Shown here one piece after another: positions 8,365 to 15,952 of a stretch of DNA of 38,533 bases. The notes under the pieces were generated by a model, which was given only the letters and a program-made list of their open reading frames with translations, ran no database searches and was not told the DNA's origin. A program made the translations under genes and the position numbers. The stretch covers positions 1 to 38,533 of the forward strand of contig UQQF01000017.1 of the NCBI GenBank assembly GCA_900543085.1. The letters run 5' to 3'. Numbering within the stretch: position 1 is the first letter of the stretch; every line of letters starts with the position of its first letter. This DNA comes from an uncultured Eubacteriales bacterium (GTDB taxonomy: Bacteria; Bacillota; Clostridia; Oscillospirales; Oscillospiraceae).

Positions 8365-8749
8365 CGGCGCCCTCCGTTATTATCTCGTCGCGCAGCCGCC
8401 GGGGCAGACGGCGGAACGCCTCGTCGTAGGAGTGCGCGCACAGCGTGCGCAGCTCGTCCTCGGGCACGGCTCCGTCCAGGTAGACGCTTATCCAAAAGCG
8501 CTTGTCCGAGTAGAAGCCGGGGACTATGTCCGCGTGCTTTGCGCGCAGCGCGTCTGTCAATCGTGCGTCGCAGCGCAGCGTCACCAGAGGCCGGCCGGCG
8601 TGCCGGGCATAGCGCGCGTCGGGCGTGCAGGTTATCGCAAATATCCGCCCTCCGACGCGGTAGTGCAGAAAGCCCCACTCGGCCTTGTAGTCCGTCGTCG
8701 CGCCGGGGAAGCCCCTGAGGTACGCGTCGAGCCAGGGATAGCGGTTCAC
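8351..8749 (-). CDS. MmcQ/YjbR family DNA-binding-like protein
   Basis: 132 residues with a GTG start at 8749. The GTG overlaps the TGA of the upstream gene by four bases (GTGA), which fixes the start; a longer in-frame reading to 8968 would run inside the upstream gene. Segments such as TDYKAEWGFLHYRVGGRIFA, PLVTLRCDA and SDKRFWISVYLDG fit the YjbR/MmcQ fold (CyaY-like, often called DNA-binding without proof). Function unknown. Second gene of the operon running from 9096 to 7042. Confidence 0.85.
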   Translation of the reverse strand: MNRYPWLDAYLRGFPGATTDYKAEWGFLHYRVGGRIFAITCTPDARYARHAGRPLVTLRCDARLTDALRAKHADIVPGFYSDKRFWISVYLDGAVPEDELRTLCAHSYDEAFRRLPRRLRDEIITEGADEST

Positions 8750-9096
8750 GAGAGCGCGGCGGCCCACTCCTTCTCGCGGAAGCCGACCAGCACCGCGCTG
8801 TCGGTGACGAGTATGGGGCGCTTGACAAGCATACCGTCGCTCGCGAGCAGGGAGACTATCTCGTCCTCGGACATGGAGTCCACCTTGCCGGACAGACCCA
8901 TCGCGCGGTAGAGCTGGCCGCTGGTGTTGAAAAAGCGCTTCCACGGCAGACCGCTCTTGGCGTGCCACTCGCGCAGCTCATCGGCCGTGGGGTTCTCGGC
9001 CTTGATGTCGCGCTCAGTGAACGCAAGCCCCTGGGCGTTGAGCCAGCCGCGCGCCTTGCCGCAGGTGGAGCACTTGGGATAGCAGACAAAAAGCAT
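8746..9096 (-). CDS. Spx/ArsC-family thioredoxin-fold protein
   Basis: 116 residues; thioredoxin-like ArsC/Spx family with an N-terminal CSTCGKA redox motif (CxxC near residues 9-12) and the family ending LLVKRPILV-type segment (MLVKRPILVTD), followed by VGFREKEW. Members are either glutaredoxin-like reductases or Spx regulators that bind RNA polymerase; length and motif do not decide between them, and no arsenic-resistance genes are adjacent. AAGGAG lies 7 bases before the ATG. It heads the operon and has the best-placed promoter of the region. Confidence 0.88.
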   Translation of the reverse strand: MLFVCYPKCSTCGKARGWLNAQGLAFTERDIKAENPTADELREWHAKSGLPWKRFFNTSGQLYRAMGLSGKVDSMSEDEIVSLLASDGMLVKRPILVTDSAVLVGFREKEWAAALS

Positions 9097-9128
9097 GTTG
9101 ATTCTCCTTCATATATTTATATACGCCC

Positions 9129-9157
9129 ATAATAGCATCAACCCCGCCCCGCGTCAA
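9129..9157 (-). promoter_or_regulatory. Promoter of the Spx/ArsC-like operon
   Basis: On the minus strand TTGACG (9157-9152), a 17-base spacer and TATTAT (9134-9129) with an extended TGC before the -10. The -35 lies in the loop of a GC-rich inverted repeat (about 9141-9170) that could act as terminator for the upstream XRE gene. Confidence 0.8.
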
Positions 9158-9185
9158 TCGCGGGACGGGGCAATTCGGCTCATGC

Positions 9186-9573
9186 TCAGCGGTGCCTGTG
9201 CCCCAGGCCGAGCAGCAGCCCTGCCGCGACAAAAAGCCCGTCGCTGTCCAAGACCGACTCTATAAAGTTTATCAGCAGCTCAAAGCCTCCGGAGCTGTCG
9301 GAAATAGCCCATCTGGCGGGCGCGAAGACTGCAAACGCTATGGCGATATACGCCGCCCAGACAAGCGCGAGAAAGGCGAAAAGCGTCCAGCAGCCACTCG
9401 GCCTCCACGCCGAACACCCTCGCAAGCGCCATCAGGCTCTTGGCGTCGGGCAGCCCGGAGCCTTTCTCCCAGCGTCCGACTGCCTGGCGGGTGATGCCCA
9501 GCTCCTGGGCGAGCCGTTCCTGCGACCAGCCGCGCCCGGCGCGGAGAGTTATGAGCTTTTCGGAAAACGTCAT
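9186..9573 (-). pseudogene. XRE-family regulator with membrane tail, frameshifted
   Basis: The first 65 or so residues (from ATG 9573) form a clear Cro/C1-type helix-turn-helix: KLITLRAGRGWSQERLAQEL, GITRQAVGRWEKG, LMALARVFGV. After WLLDA the frame runs into residues with no fold, while the +1 frame continues as a hydrophobic segment (LALVWAAYIAIAFAVFAP) and ends GLGHRHR at 9186. Removing one base from the four-T run on the minus strand (plus 9379-9382) joins both parts into a protein of about 128 residues, the usual HTH-plus-transmembrane design. Either a real frameshift or a homopolymer error. The ribosome site is weak, and an inverted repeat (9579-9585/9610-9616) covers its GGGG. Confidence 0.7.
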
Positions 9574-9637
9574 CAAAAGCCCCGCTTTTCCTCAATCAGC
9601 GTAACATAGGCGGGGCAAAAGGTAAAGGCAAAACTTG

Positions 9638-10177
9638 TTACGTGTCCTCTGAAAACGCGACGCGAGCCAGTTCCGTGTACTTCGGCGCGCCGTGACCCAA
9701 CTCGGAGAGCATGAGGCTGGCGCCGTCCACGCGCTCGGTTATCGGCCGGTCGATGAGGCGCACGTCCTCGCCGAGCCGGGCTGTTATGCGCCGCGCGAGC
9801 GTGACGTGGGGCGTGAAGCGGCGGTTCTCCAGCTCGAAGCCGCGCTCGCGCAGCTCGCGCGTGAGCCGCTTCTGATACGCGGCGAGCGCCGGGCTGTCCG
9901 CGCTGCCCGCCCACCAGATGTCGCCGCCCTCGCGCTTGAAGCGCCCCGCGCGGTCTATGGTCAGCGTGAGGGCGCGGCCTTCGGCGGCCTCCATCGCCTC
10001 GACGGCCGGTTTGGCCCGACCAGGCTCCACCTCGCCCAGAAAAGCGAGCGTGAGGTGCAGATTCGTGTCCTGGGTGAAGCCGCCGCGGCCTGCGCACAGC
10101 TCGCGCAGGCGCTCCCTGGCCGCGAGCAGCGCCGAGAGCGTCTCCGGCGAGAAGTTCACCGCTATGAAAAGCCGCAT
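9638..10177 (-). CDS. thpR: RNA 2',3'-cyclic phosphodiesterase ThpR (LigT family)
   Basis: 179 residues, the normal length. The two catalytic HxT motifs are HLT (residues 41-43) and HVT (124-126), about 80 residues apart as in the 2H phosphoesterase fold; the N-terminus MRLFIAVNFS is also typical. The enzyme hydrolyses 2',3'-cyclic phosphate RNA ends to 2'-phosphates. The ATG follows the stop of the dihydrouridine synthase gene by one base (TGAcATG), so both RNA-related genes are probably cotranscribed. Confidence 0.93.
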   Translation of the reverse strand: MRLFIAVNFSPETLSALLAARERLRELCAGRGGFTQDTNLHLTLAFLGEVEPGRAKPAVEAMEAAEGRALTLTIDRAGRFKREGGDIWWAGSADSPALAAYQKRLTRELRERGFELENRRFTPHVTLARRITARLGEDVRLIDRPITERVDGASLMLSELGHGAPKYTELARVAFSEDT

Positions 10178-10178
10178 G

Positions 10179-11165
10179 TCAGTTCACCTCGTAATGCCCG
10201 TCCCCGGCGAGGGGGACGTTGGCAAGTATGTCGTGCGCCGCGGCGAGGTAGTCGTCCGGGCGGCGGGTCTTGGCCAGCCGCTTGTACTCGCGCTCGCAGG
10301 GGGCGAACTGGAAGCGCAGGTAGCTCCACAGCTCCTTCATGCGCGGCACGGTGACGTTCTCGTTGCCGAAGTCGCGCGCACAGCCGTCGTATATAAGGTC
10401 GTGGAACTCCCGCAGCTCGGCGCGCGAGGCTCGGCCGCCGCCGGATATCTCCCTGGCCAGCGCGGGGTCGGCGATGAGGCCGCGCCCGAGCATGAGCGCG
10501 TGCGTGCCGGCAAAGCGCGCGGTTATGCGCTCCGCCGCCTCCGGCGTGAACACGTCGCCGTTATAGCAGAGCGGCACGGCCAGTCGCTCCGCCGCCGCGG
10601 CGTAGCCCTCCGGGCGCACGGGCAGCTTGTACATATCCCGGCGCACGCGGGCGTGCACGGTCAGCTCGCGGATGGGGAAGCGGGCGTAGATATCCAGCAG
10701 GCGGTCAAATTCCGCCGGGTCTTCCACGCCCAGGCGCGTCTTTACGGAGATGCGCTCCGGCGCTATGGCGGAGAACACGCTCTCAAAAAACGCCTCTAGC
10801 TCGTCGGGATAGGCCAGGAAGCCCGAGCCCTTGCCCTTGGCCGCCACGGTGCCGCTGGGGCAGCCGAGGTTGAAGTTGACCTCGCCGTAGCCCATGTCGA
10901 GGAGCGACTGCGCCGCCCAGATGAAGTCGCCGGCGCTGCGGCAGAGCAGCTGCGGCACCAGCGTGAGGCCCGGATTGTTGGCCGGCAGCAGCTCGCGCCG
11001 GACGCGCGGCGGCATCACGTGCTCGCGCGTGGGCGAGAAGAACGGCGCGAAGTACCTGTCCACGCCGCCGAATACGCGTGCGTGGGCGCGCCTGAAGGCC
11101 GCGCCGGTGACGCCCTCCATCGGAGCGCAGTAGAGCAGAGGTTTTGACAGGGTGACCGCCCCCAA
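10179..11165 (-). CDS. tRNA-dihydrouridine synthase
   Basis: FMN enzyme that reduces uridine to dihydrouridine in the tRNA D-loop. 328 residues: LLYCAPMEGVT near the N-terminus, NLGCPSG with the catalytic Cys102, ISVKTRLG, ELTVHAR, LCYNGDV and the FMN phosphate site ALMLGRGLIADP. The annotated start is a TTG at 11165 with GGAGGAAC 13-18 bases upstream; the spacing is long and no ATG or GTG fits better, so the exact start is uncertain. It begins 19 bases after the kinase stop. Which Dus class it belongs to was not determined. Confidence 0.92.
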   Translation of the reverse strand: MGAVTLSKPLLYCAPMEGVTGAAFRRAHARVFGGVDRYFAPFFSPTREHVMPPRVRRELLPANNPGLTLVPQLLCRSAGDFIWAAQSLLDMGYGEVNFNLGCPSGTVAAKGKGSGFLAYPDELEAFFESVFSAIAPERISVKTRLGVEDPAEFDRLLDIYARFPIRELTVHARVRRDMYKLPVRPEGYAAAAERLAVPLCYNGDVFTPEAAERITARFAGTHALMLGRGLIADPALAREISGGGRASRAELREFHDLIYDGCARDFGNENVTVPRMKELWSYLRFQFAPCEREYKRLAKTRRPDDYLAAAHDILANVPLAGDGHYEVN

Positions 11166-11184
11166 ACAGTTGTGTGTTCCTCCG

Positions 11185-12534
11185 TCACATGCCGAACCTG
11201 GCGGTTATCCTCGCGCCGGTGCCGGAGTTTGCAAAGGTTAGGTTGCCGTCGTGACGGCGGCAGAGTATGTCGCATATGTTCAGACCCAGACCCAGGTGGC
11301 TCGAGTCGCTCTCCCTGCCCTTGTAGAAGGGGTTCGCGGCCTTGGCCAGAGCCTCGGGCGCAAAGCCCGGGCCGTCGTCCGACACCGAGACGGCGAGGAC
11401 GTCGCCCTCCGTCCAGAGCGAGAGCGTGACGCGGCTCCTCGCGTAGCGCGAGGCGTTGGACAGTATGTTGTCGCAGACCTGCATGACCGCCTCTATGTCC
11501 ACGTGCAGCTGCGGCGCGAGGTTGTTGGTGATGACGCCGACCTTTTTGCCGGCGCATATGATGCGCGCCGAGTCGCCCAGCGAGCGGGCAAGCTCCGCGG
11601 AGTCTATCCAGTCGCGGTGGATCTCCGTGTCCTCCAGCCGCTGCAGGCGCGCCATTGCGTCCACGTAGTTCTCCAGCCTGGCAATGTGGCTGCGCATGAC
11701 GCGGATCTCCTCCTCGGCCTCCTCGCGGGTGACGCCGCCGCTGGGGATGCTGTCGGCGAGGATGTCCGCGTGACCCTTGAGCACGGTCAAAGGCGTGCGC
11801 AGATCGTGGGCAAAGGCGGCGTTGAGCCTGCGGCGCTCCTCCATCTGCGCCCACATCTCGCGCGAGTTGGCGTCGAGCGAGGCTCGCATCGTCTCAAACG
11901 AGTCCGTCAGTCGGCCGAGCTCGTCGTGGCGCTGAGCCTCTATCGTGAAGTTCAGGTCGCTGGCCGCGATGCGCGCGCTCGCGCGGTCGAGCGCCACTAT
12001 CGGCCCGCGCAGCCGCCAGCGCCAAAAGAGCACGGCGCAGATTATCAGCGCGCCCAGATAGCAGACGGGCAGGGACAGCGCCTGCAATACGGTGACCGCC
12101 CGGTTCCAGAACGTGTCCGACGTGGAGTACGACGGCACGATGAAAAGCGAGTAGTTTTCGGAGTCGTCGCTCACGCCTATCTCTATGGTTCCCTCGCCGT
12201 AGGGTATGGCGCCGCGCTCGACTATGTTGCCTTCGGCGTCGTAGATGACGTAGACCTCCTCGGCGTCGGTGTTGACATATATGTTGTGCGAGCCGCCGTA
12301 GGGCACCTCTATGCGCTGGGAACGCTCCTGGTACTTGAAGTACAGGCTGACCCTGTACTCGTCCAGGAGATTTATGACCACGGCGCAGACAAAGGCGGCC
12401 AGGACGGCGGCAATGAGCACGTACCAGACAAAGGCCGTGCGCAATGACATATTTCTCCAACGACGCCGTGCCGTGGCGCGGCGCTGTCTTGCCCGTTCCC
12501 GGGCAAGACGAAGGCGGTTCCTTACTTCGCCCAC
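11185..12534 (-). CDS. Membrane sensor histidine kinase
   Basis: 449 residues from GTG 12534. Basic N-terminus, transmembrane helix 1 (about 32-54), extracytoplasmic sensor domain (55-148), helix 2 (150-171), HAMP (172-224), HisKA with FAHDLRTPLT (phospho-His243), and HATPase with DNILSNASRYA, DDGPGF and GLGLNI. The start lies 13 bases inside the end of the response regulator gene, so the two are translationally coupled and form one two-component system. The external domain is not one I recognise, so the signal is unknown. Confidence 0.93.
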   Translation of the reverse strand: MGEVRNRLRLARERARQRRATARRRWRNMSLRTAFVWYVLIAAVLAAFVCAVVINLLDEYRVSLYFKYQERSQRIEVPYGGSHNIYVNTDAEEVYVIYDAEGNIVERGAIPYGEGTIEIGVSDDSENYSLFIVPSYSTSDTFWNRAVTVLQALSLPVCYLGALIICAVLFWRWRLRGPIVALDRASARIAASDLNFTIEAQRHDELGRLTDSFETMRASLDANSREMWAQMEERRRLNAAFAHDLRTPLTVLKGHADILADSIPSGGVTREEAEEEIRVMRSHIARLENYVDAMARLQRLEDTEIHRDWIDSAELARSLGDSARIICAGKKVGVITNNLAPQLHVDIEAVMQVCDNILSNASRYARSRVTLSLWTEGDVLAVSVSDDGPGFAPEALAKAANPFYKGRESDSSHLGLGLNICDILCRRHDGNLTFANSGTGARITARFGM

Positions 12535-13199
12535 TTGTAGCCAACTCCCCAGACGGTCTCGATATACTGCTTCTGTGCGCCTGCGGCGGCGAGCTTGGCC
12601 CGGATGCGGCGTATGTGCTCGGCTATGACGCCGCTGTCGCCCTCGCCGTCAAGCCCCCATATGGCCTCATACATGCGCTCACGGTCGAACACGAGACCCG
12701 GATTCTGCGAGAGGAACTCTATGATGTCGAACTCACGCCTGGCGAACTGTATGGCTTCGCCGTTATACGTGACGCTCCTGTCGGAGTAGTTTATGGCCAG
12801 CGCGCCGTCAAAGCGCACCTCGCTGGCGGTCATGTGCCGCTTTTCCCGGCGCAGGTGCGCGTCCACGCGCGCGGCCAGCTCGCTGGGGGAGAAGGGTTTG
12901 ACGACGTAGTCGTCAGCTCCGGCGGCAAAGCCCCGGAGCTTATCGCTCTCCTCCACACGCGCCGTGAGGAAGATGATGGGGCAGGAGACGTGCTCGCGTA
13001 TCAGGCGGCAGACCTCCAGCCCGTCTATGTCGGGCAGCCCCACGTCCAGCAGTATCAGGTCGGGCTTGGAGCCTGCGGCGCGCACGGCCTCCACGCCCGT
13101 GTATGCGCAGAGCACGTCGTACCCGCGCTCGCGGAAAAACCTGGCGAGCATGTCGGTTATGTCCCGCTCGTCGTCTGCTATCAGCAGCCTGTCAGCCAT
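12522..13199 (-). CDS. OmpR/PhoB-family response regulator
   Basis: 225 residues. Receiver domain with acidic pocket DDE (10-12), phospho-acceptor Asp52 in ILLDVGLP, the switch Thr in FLTA and Lys in VVKPFSP; C-terminal winged helix (about 130-225) ending ETVWGVGYKWAK. Partner of the downstream kinase. Its ATG overlaps the end of the TVP38-like gene by eight bases (ATGGCTGA), so the membrane gene is part of the same unit. Confidence 0.95.
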   Translation of the reverse strand: MADRLLIADDERDITDMLARFFRERGYDVLCAYTGVEAVRAAGSKPDLILLDVGLPDIDGLEVCRLIREHVSCPIIFLTARVEESDKLRGFAAGADDYVVKPFSPSELAARVDAHLRREKRHMTASEVRFDGALAINYSDRSVTYNGEAIQFARREFDIIEFLSQNPGLVFDRERMYEAIWGLDGEGDSGVIAEHIRRIRAKLAAAGAQKQYIETVWGVGYKWAK

Positions 13200-13941
13200 C
13201 GTGCCCGTCCCCCTGTTCTTTTTCGCCGGCAGAGGCGTCCTTCTGAGCGTGCCTGGCGCAGATGCGGCGGTATATCATGAGCCCGGCCACGCTTATAAGC
13301 AGGGTGACGGCTATGGCTATCGCCGCGAACATATAGTTTTTCATTCCCAGCGCGCCGCCGCCTATGGTGCTGGTGACGACCGAGGGTATACGCGCCACGG
13401 ACGTGATAAACAGCCACGTCCACGGCCCCATGCCCGTGAGCGGGGCGAAGTAGGCCAGCAGGTCCTTGGGCGTCCCCGGTATGAACATCAGCAGGAACAT
13501 AAGCGCGTCGCGCTTCTTCTCCGTGTTCAGGAAGCGCAGGTTCTCTATCTTCTCGATGGGGAAGAAGATTTCCACCGCCTTTATGCCGAAGCGGCGCACA
13601 AAAAAGTAGATAAGCATGCTGCCGGCGATCGTGCCCGCCATGCACAGCAGCGTACCCTCCACCGCGCCGAAGGCGTAGCCGGCGCCCATCTCTATGGGCT
13701 CGCCGGGGATGATCGCGACGACCACCTGCAATATCTGGATGCCCAGGAAGTACACGCGGCTCATGGCGCCGGCGCTGTCCACCCAGGCCCGGAACTTCTC
13801 CGGCTCCTGGATGTACTGTATCAGCGGCCGCCCTACGAACCAGGCTATCAGCAGCGTGAGTATGACAAAGACGGCGATGGAAGCGCCGGCGAGTATTTTC
13901 TTTGTGCGGTCAGACAGCTCTGACCTCCCCTGCTTGGCCAT
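13192..13941 (-). CDS. TVP38/TMEM64 (VTT, DedA-like) membrane protein
   Basis: 249 residues with about six hydrophobic segments. VTT-domain signatures: VVVAIIPGEPIEMGAGYAFG and FLLMFIPGTPKDLLAYFAPL, the paired proline-containing re-entrant loops of the DedA/TVP38 superfamily, members of which transport or flip lipids such as undecaprenyl phosphate or PE in other bacteria. The C-terminal tail is charged and cytoplasmic. It overlaps the papain-like gene upstream by 32 bases and the response regulator by eight. Co-location with a two-component system suggests an envelope-stress role (inference). Confidence 0.88.
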   Translation of the reverse strand: MAKQGRSELSDRTKKILAGASIAVFVILTLLIAWFVGRPLIQYIQEPEKFRAWVDSAGAMSRVYFLGIQILQVVVAIIPGEPIEMGAGYAFGAVEGTLLCMAGTIAGSMLIYFFVRRFGIKAVEIFFPIEKIENLRFLNTEKKRDALMFLLMFIPGTPKDLLAYFAPLTGMGPWTWLFITSVARIPSVVTSTIGGGALGMKNYMFAAIAIAVTLLISVAGLMIYRRICARHAQKDASAGEKEQGDGHDG

Positions 13942-14497
13942 CGGAGGCTCCTTTCGTGAATAAATCCTCAGCGCCGGGCGCGTGAGAGATCGTCCCGGTG
14001 TATATCAGCTCCAGCTCCGGCAGCCGGGCAAAATCCGCCGGACGCATGAGCGAGGCGTTTTTGGGCAGCTCGACGACCCCGCACTTGCCCAGCACCTCTG
14101 CCACGAACTGCGAGCAGAAGTAGTGCTCGGCGCGCTCATGCGCGATATCCAGCTTGCACAGCGCGGCGCCGAGCAGGCTGTAGTGGTAGCGGCCGCGCTC
14201 GGCATACATGCCCTCCACGCGGCGGCGCACGGATTCAAACTTCTCCCGGCTGACCGGTATGCGGTACAGCGCGCAGCGCATGCGCGGGTGCCTGGACAGG
14301 TAGCTGCCCGCCATGTCCTCGCGGACTATGGGCGAGGGCAGGGGCAGGTGCGCTCTCTTGCGAGAGAAGCTGTAGAGAGACTCGGCGCCGCAGCCGAGCC
14401 CGAGCGAGACGTGAGTGTACTCGTCTCCGGTCACCGCGTGGATGAAACGGGAGTACACCGTGCCGCTGCGTGTTAACAATACATAAATATACCTCAT
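13910..14497 (-). CDS. YiiX-like permuted papain-fold (NlpC/P60-related) protein
   Basis: 195 residues from ATG 14497, chosen because GGGAG lies 9 bases upstream; ATG 14506 would sit directly on that site. The order His first (EYTHVSLGLG) then Cys (HYFCSQFVAEVL) is that of circularly permuted NlpC/P60 proteins of the YiiX/YebB group, thought to be amidases, thioesterases or lipid acyltransferases. The N-terminus YIYVLLTRSGT matches the first strand of this fold. No signal peptide is evident. First gene of the overlapping cluster that continues with the VTT protein and the two-component system. Confidence 0.75.
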   Translation of the reverse strand: MRYIYVLLTRSGTVYSRFIHAVTGDEYTHVSLGLGCGAESLYSFSRKRAHLPLPSPIVREDMAGSYLSRHPRMRCALYRIPVSREKFESVRRRVEGMYAERGRYHYSLLGAALCKLDIAHERAEHYFCSQFVAEVLGKCGVVELPKNASLMRPADFARLPELELIYTGTISHAPGAEDLFTKGASDGQAGEVRAV

Positions 14498-14585
14498 GTT
14501 GGTCATCTCCCGCAACTAGAAATACTCTACGCCTTTCAACTTTCTATCTATGAAACTTTATTTTTTTCTTAACATGTGTAAAAGC

Positions 14586-14614
14586 TTGTAATCCCGCGGG
14601 AAAAGTGCTATCAT
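14586..14614 (+). promoter_or_regulatory. Promoter of the aminotransferase gene
   Basis: TTGTAA (14586-14591), 17-base spacer, TATCAT (14609-14614) with an extended TGC. The leader to 14696 holds a GTGGC/GCCAC hairpin before the AGGAGGAG ribosome site. The minus-strand gene at 14497 must use the AT-rich region 14498-14580, where no clear promoter was chosen. Confidence 0.8.
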
Positions 14615-14696
14615 ATCTAGCATGTACCCTTAATGGTGCAATGTAGAAAAAAGTGGCGGCCGCCTCGGCAAAGCCACACAGTAGAGGAGGAGCAAA

Positions 14697-15887
14697 ATGA
14701 AACTCAGGATTTCCGACCGCATGACCAAGCCCGACTTTCAGGGGGATTTCACTGCGCGCATACTTGCCGCCGCGGGTGATCCGTCCATAATATCCTTTGC
14801 CGGCGGCCTGCCTAACCCGGATTCCTTCCCCGTCAAGGAGATGGAAGCTGCCGTGACCAAGGTGCTGGAGCGGGACGGCGTGCGTGCCCTGCAGTACAGC
14901 AACACCGAGGGCTATATGCCCCTGCGCAAGTTTATTTCCGACCGCTACGCGAAGCAGGGTCTGGACTATGCTCCCGAAAACATAATTATTACCAACGGCT
15001 CTCAGCAGGCTCTGGACATGGTCTCCGCCTGCCTTATCGACCCGGGCGACGAGATCGTCGTCGAGAAGCCCAGCTACCTCGCCGCGCTGCAGACCTTCCA
15101 CCTGTATTACCCGAAGGTACTCTCCGTCAAGCTCAACGACGACGGCATCGACTGCGATGAGCTCGAGAAGACCCTCAAAGAGCATGACCCCAAGTTCATA
15201 TATGTTATACCCAATTTCCAGAACCCCACCGGCCTGACCTACACCCAGGCTGTCCGCGACCGCGCCGCCGCCATCCTCAAGGAGAGCGGCATCCCCGTCA
15301 TCGAGGACAACCCCTACGGCGAGCTCCGCTTCCGCGGTGAGGGCGGCAAGACCTTCGCCGAGATGCTCGGCGAGCAGGTCTGCGAGATGGGCACCTTCTC
15401 CAAGATCGTCGCCCCCGGTATGCGTATCGGCTGGATAGCCTGCAAGAACCCCGAGCTCTATGCCAAGCTGCTGGCCTTCAAGTCCACCATGGACCTCCAC
15501 ACCAACATCTTCGGCCAGATGGTTCTCGCCGAGTACCTGCTGGACAACGACCTCGACGCGCAGATCGAGAAGATAAAGAAGATGTACGGCGAGAAGGCCG
15601 ACAAGATGATGGAGTGCATGGCCAAGTACTTCCCCGAGGGTGTGACCTACACCAAGCCCGAGGGCGGCATGTTCATCTGGGCGACTATGCCCGAGGGTCT
15701 CGCGGCCGTCGACGTCATGGATTACGCCGCCAAGCGCGGAGTGGCAGTCTGCCCCGGCGACCCGTTCTACGAGGAAGACCGCAACGTCCGCACCATGCGT
15801 ATCAACTACTCCAACAGCTCCGATGAGAACATCGAGAAGGGCATCAAGATCCTCGGCGACGCCCTCCGCGAGTTGCTTGCAAAGTAA
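14697..15887 (+). CDS. PLP-dependent aminotransferase, class I/II (2-aminoadipate aminotransferase-like)
   Basis: 396 residues, fold-type I aminotransferase of the subgroup related to LysN and to the catalytic domain of MocR regulators, but without an HTH domain. Seen: FAGGLPNPDSFP, NGSQQALD, PNFQNPTG, EDNPYGELRF, and GTFSKIVAPGMRIGW with the PLP-binding Lys236; the C-terminal Arg of MRINYSN should bind the substrate carboxylate. Such enzymes act on branched-chain, aromatic or 2-aminoadipate substrates; specificity cannot be told. AGGAGGAG precedes the ATG. Monocistronic between its promoter and terminator. Confidence 0.92.
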   Translation: MKLRISDRMTKPDFQGDFTARILAAAGDPSIISFAGGLPNPDSFPVKEMEAAVTKVLERDGVRALQYSNTEGYMPLRKFISDRYAKQGLDYAPENIIITNGSQQALDMVSACLIDPGDEIVVEKPSYLAALQTFHLYYPKVLSVKLNDDGIDCDELEKTLKEHDPKFIYVIPNFQNPTGLTYTQAVRDRAAAILKESGIPVIEDNPYGELRFRGEGGKTFAEMLGEQVCEMGTFSKIVAPGMRIGWIACKNPELYAKLLAFKSTMDLHTNIFGQMVLAEYLLDNDLDAQIEKIKKMYGEKADKMMECMAKYFPEGVTYTKPEGGMFIWATMPEGLAAVDVMDYAAKRGVAVCPGDPFYEEDRNVRTMRINYSNSSDENIEKGIKILGDALRELLAK

Positions 15888-15906
15888 TTTTCTGACTTAA
15901 AAGCTG

Positions 15907-15936
15907 AGCCGGCAGGGGGAAGCCCTGCCGGCTTTT
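15907..15936 (+). terminator. Terminator of the aminotransferase gene
   Basis: An 11-bp perfect stem (15907-15917/15923-15933) with a five-base loop is followed by a short T-run. It ends 16 bases before the ATG used for the next gene. Confidence 0.8.
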
Positions 15937-15952
15937 GCCTGCCCGGCCGCTT

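Noticed and set aside
8749..8968. N-terminal extension of the YjbR-like gene to 8968
   Set aside because: It overlaps the Spx/ArsC-like gene in another frame; the GTGA junction at 8746-8749 gives a natural start.
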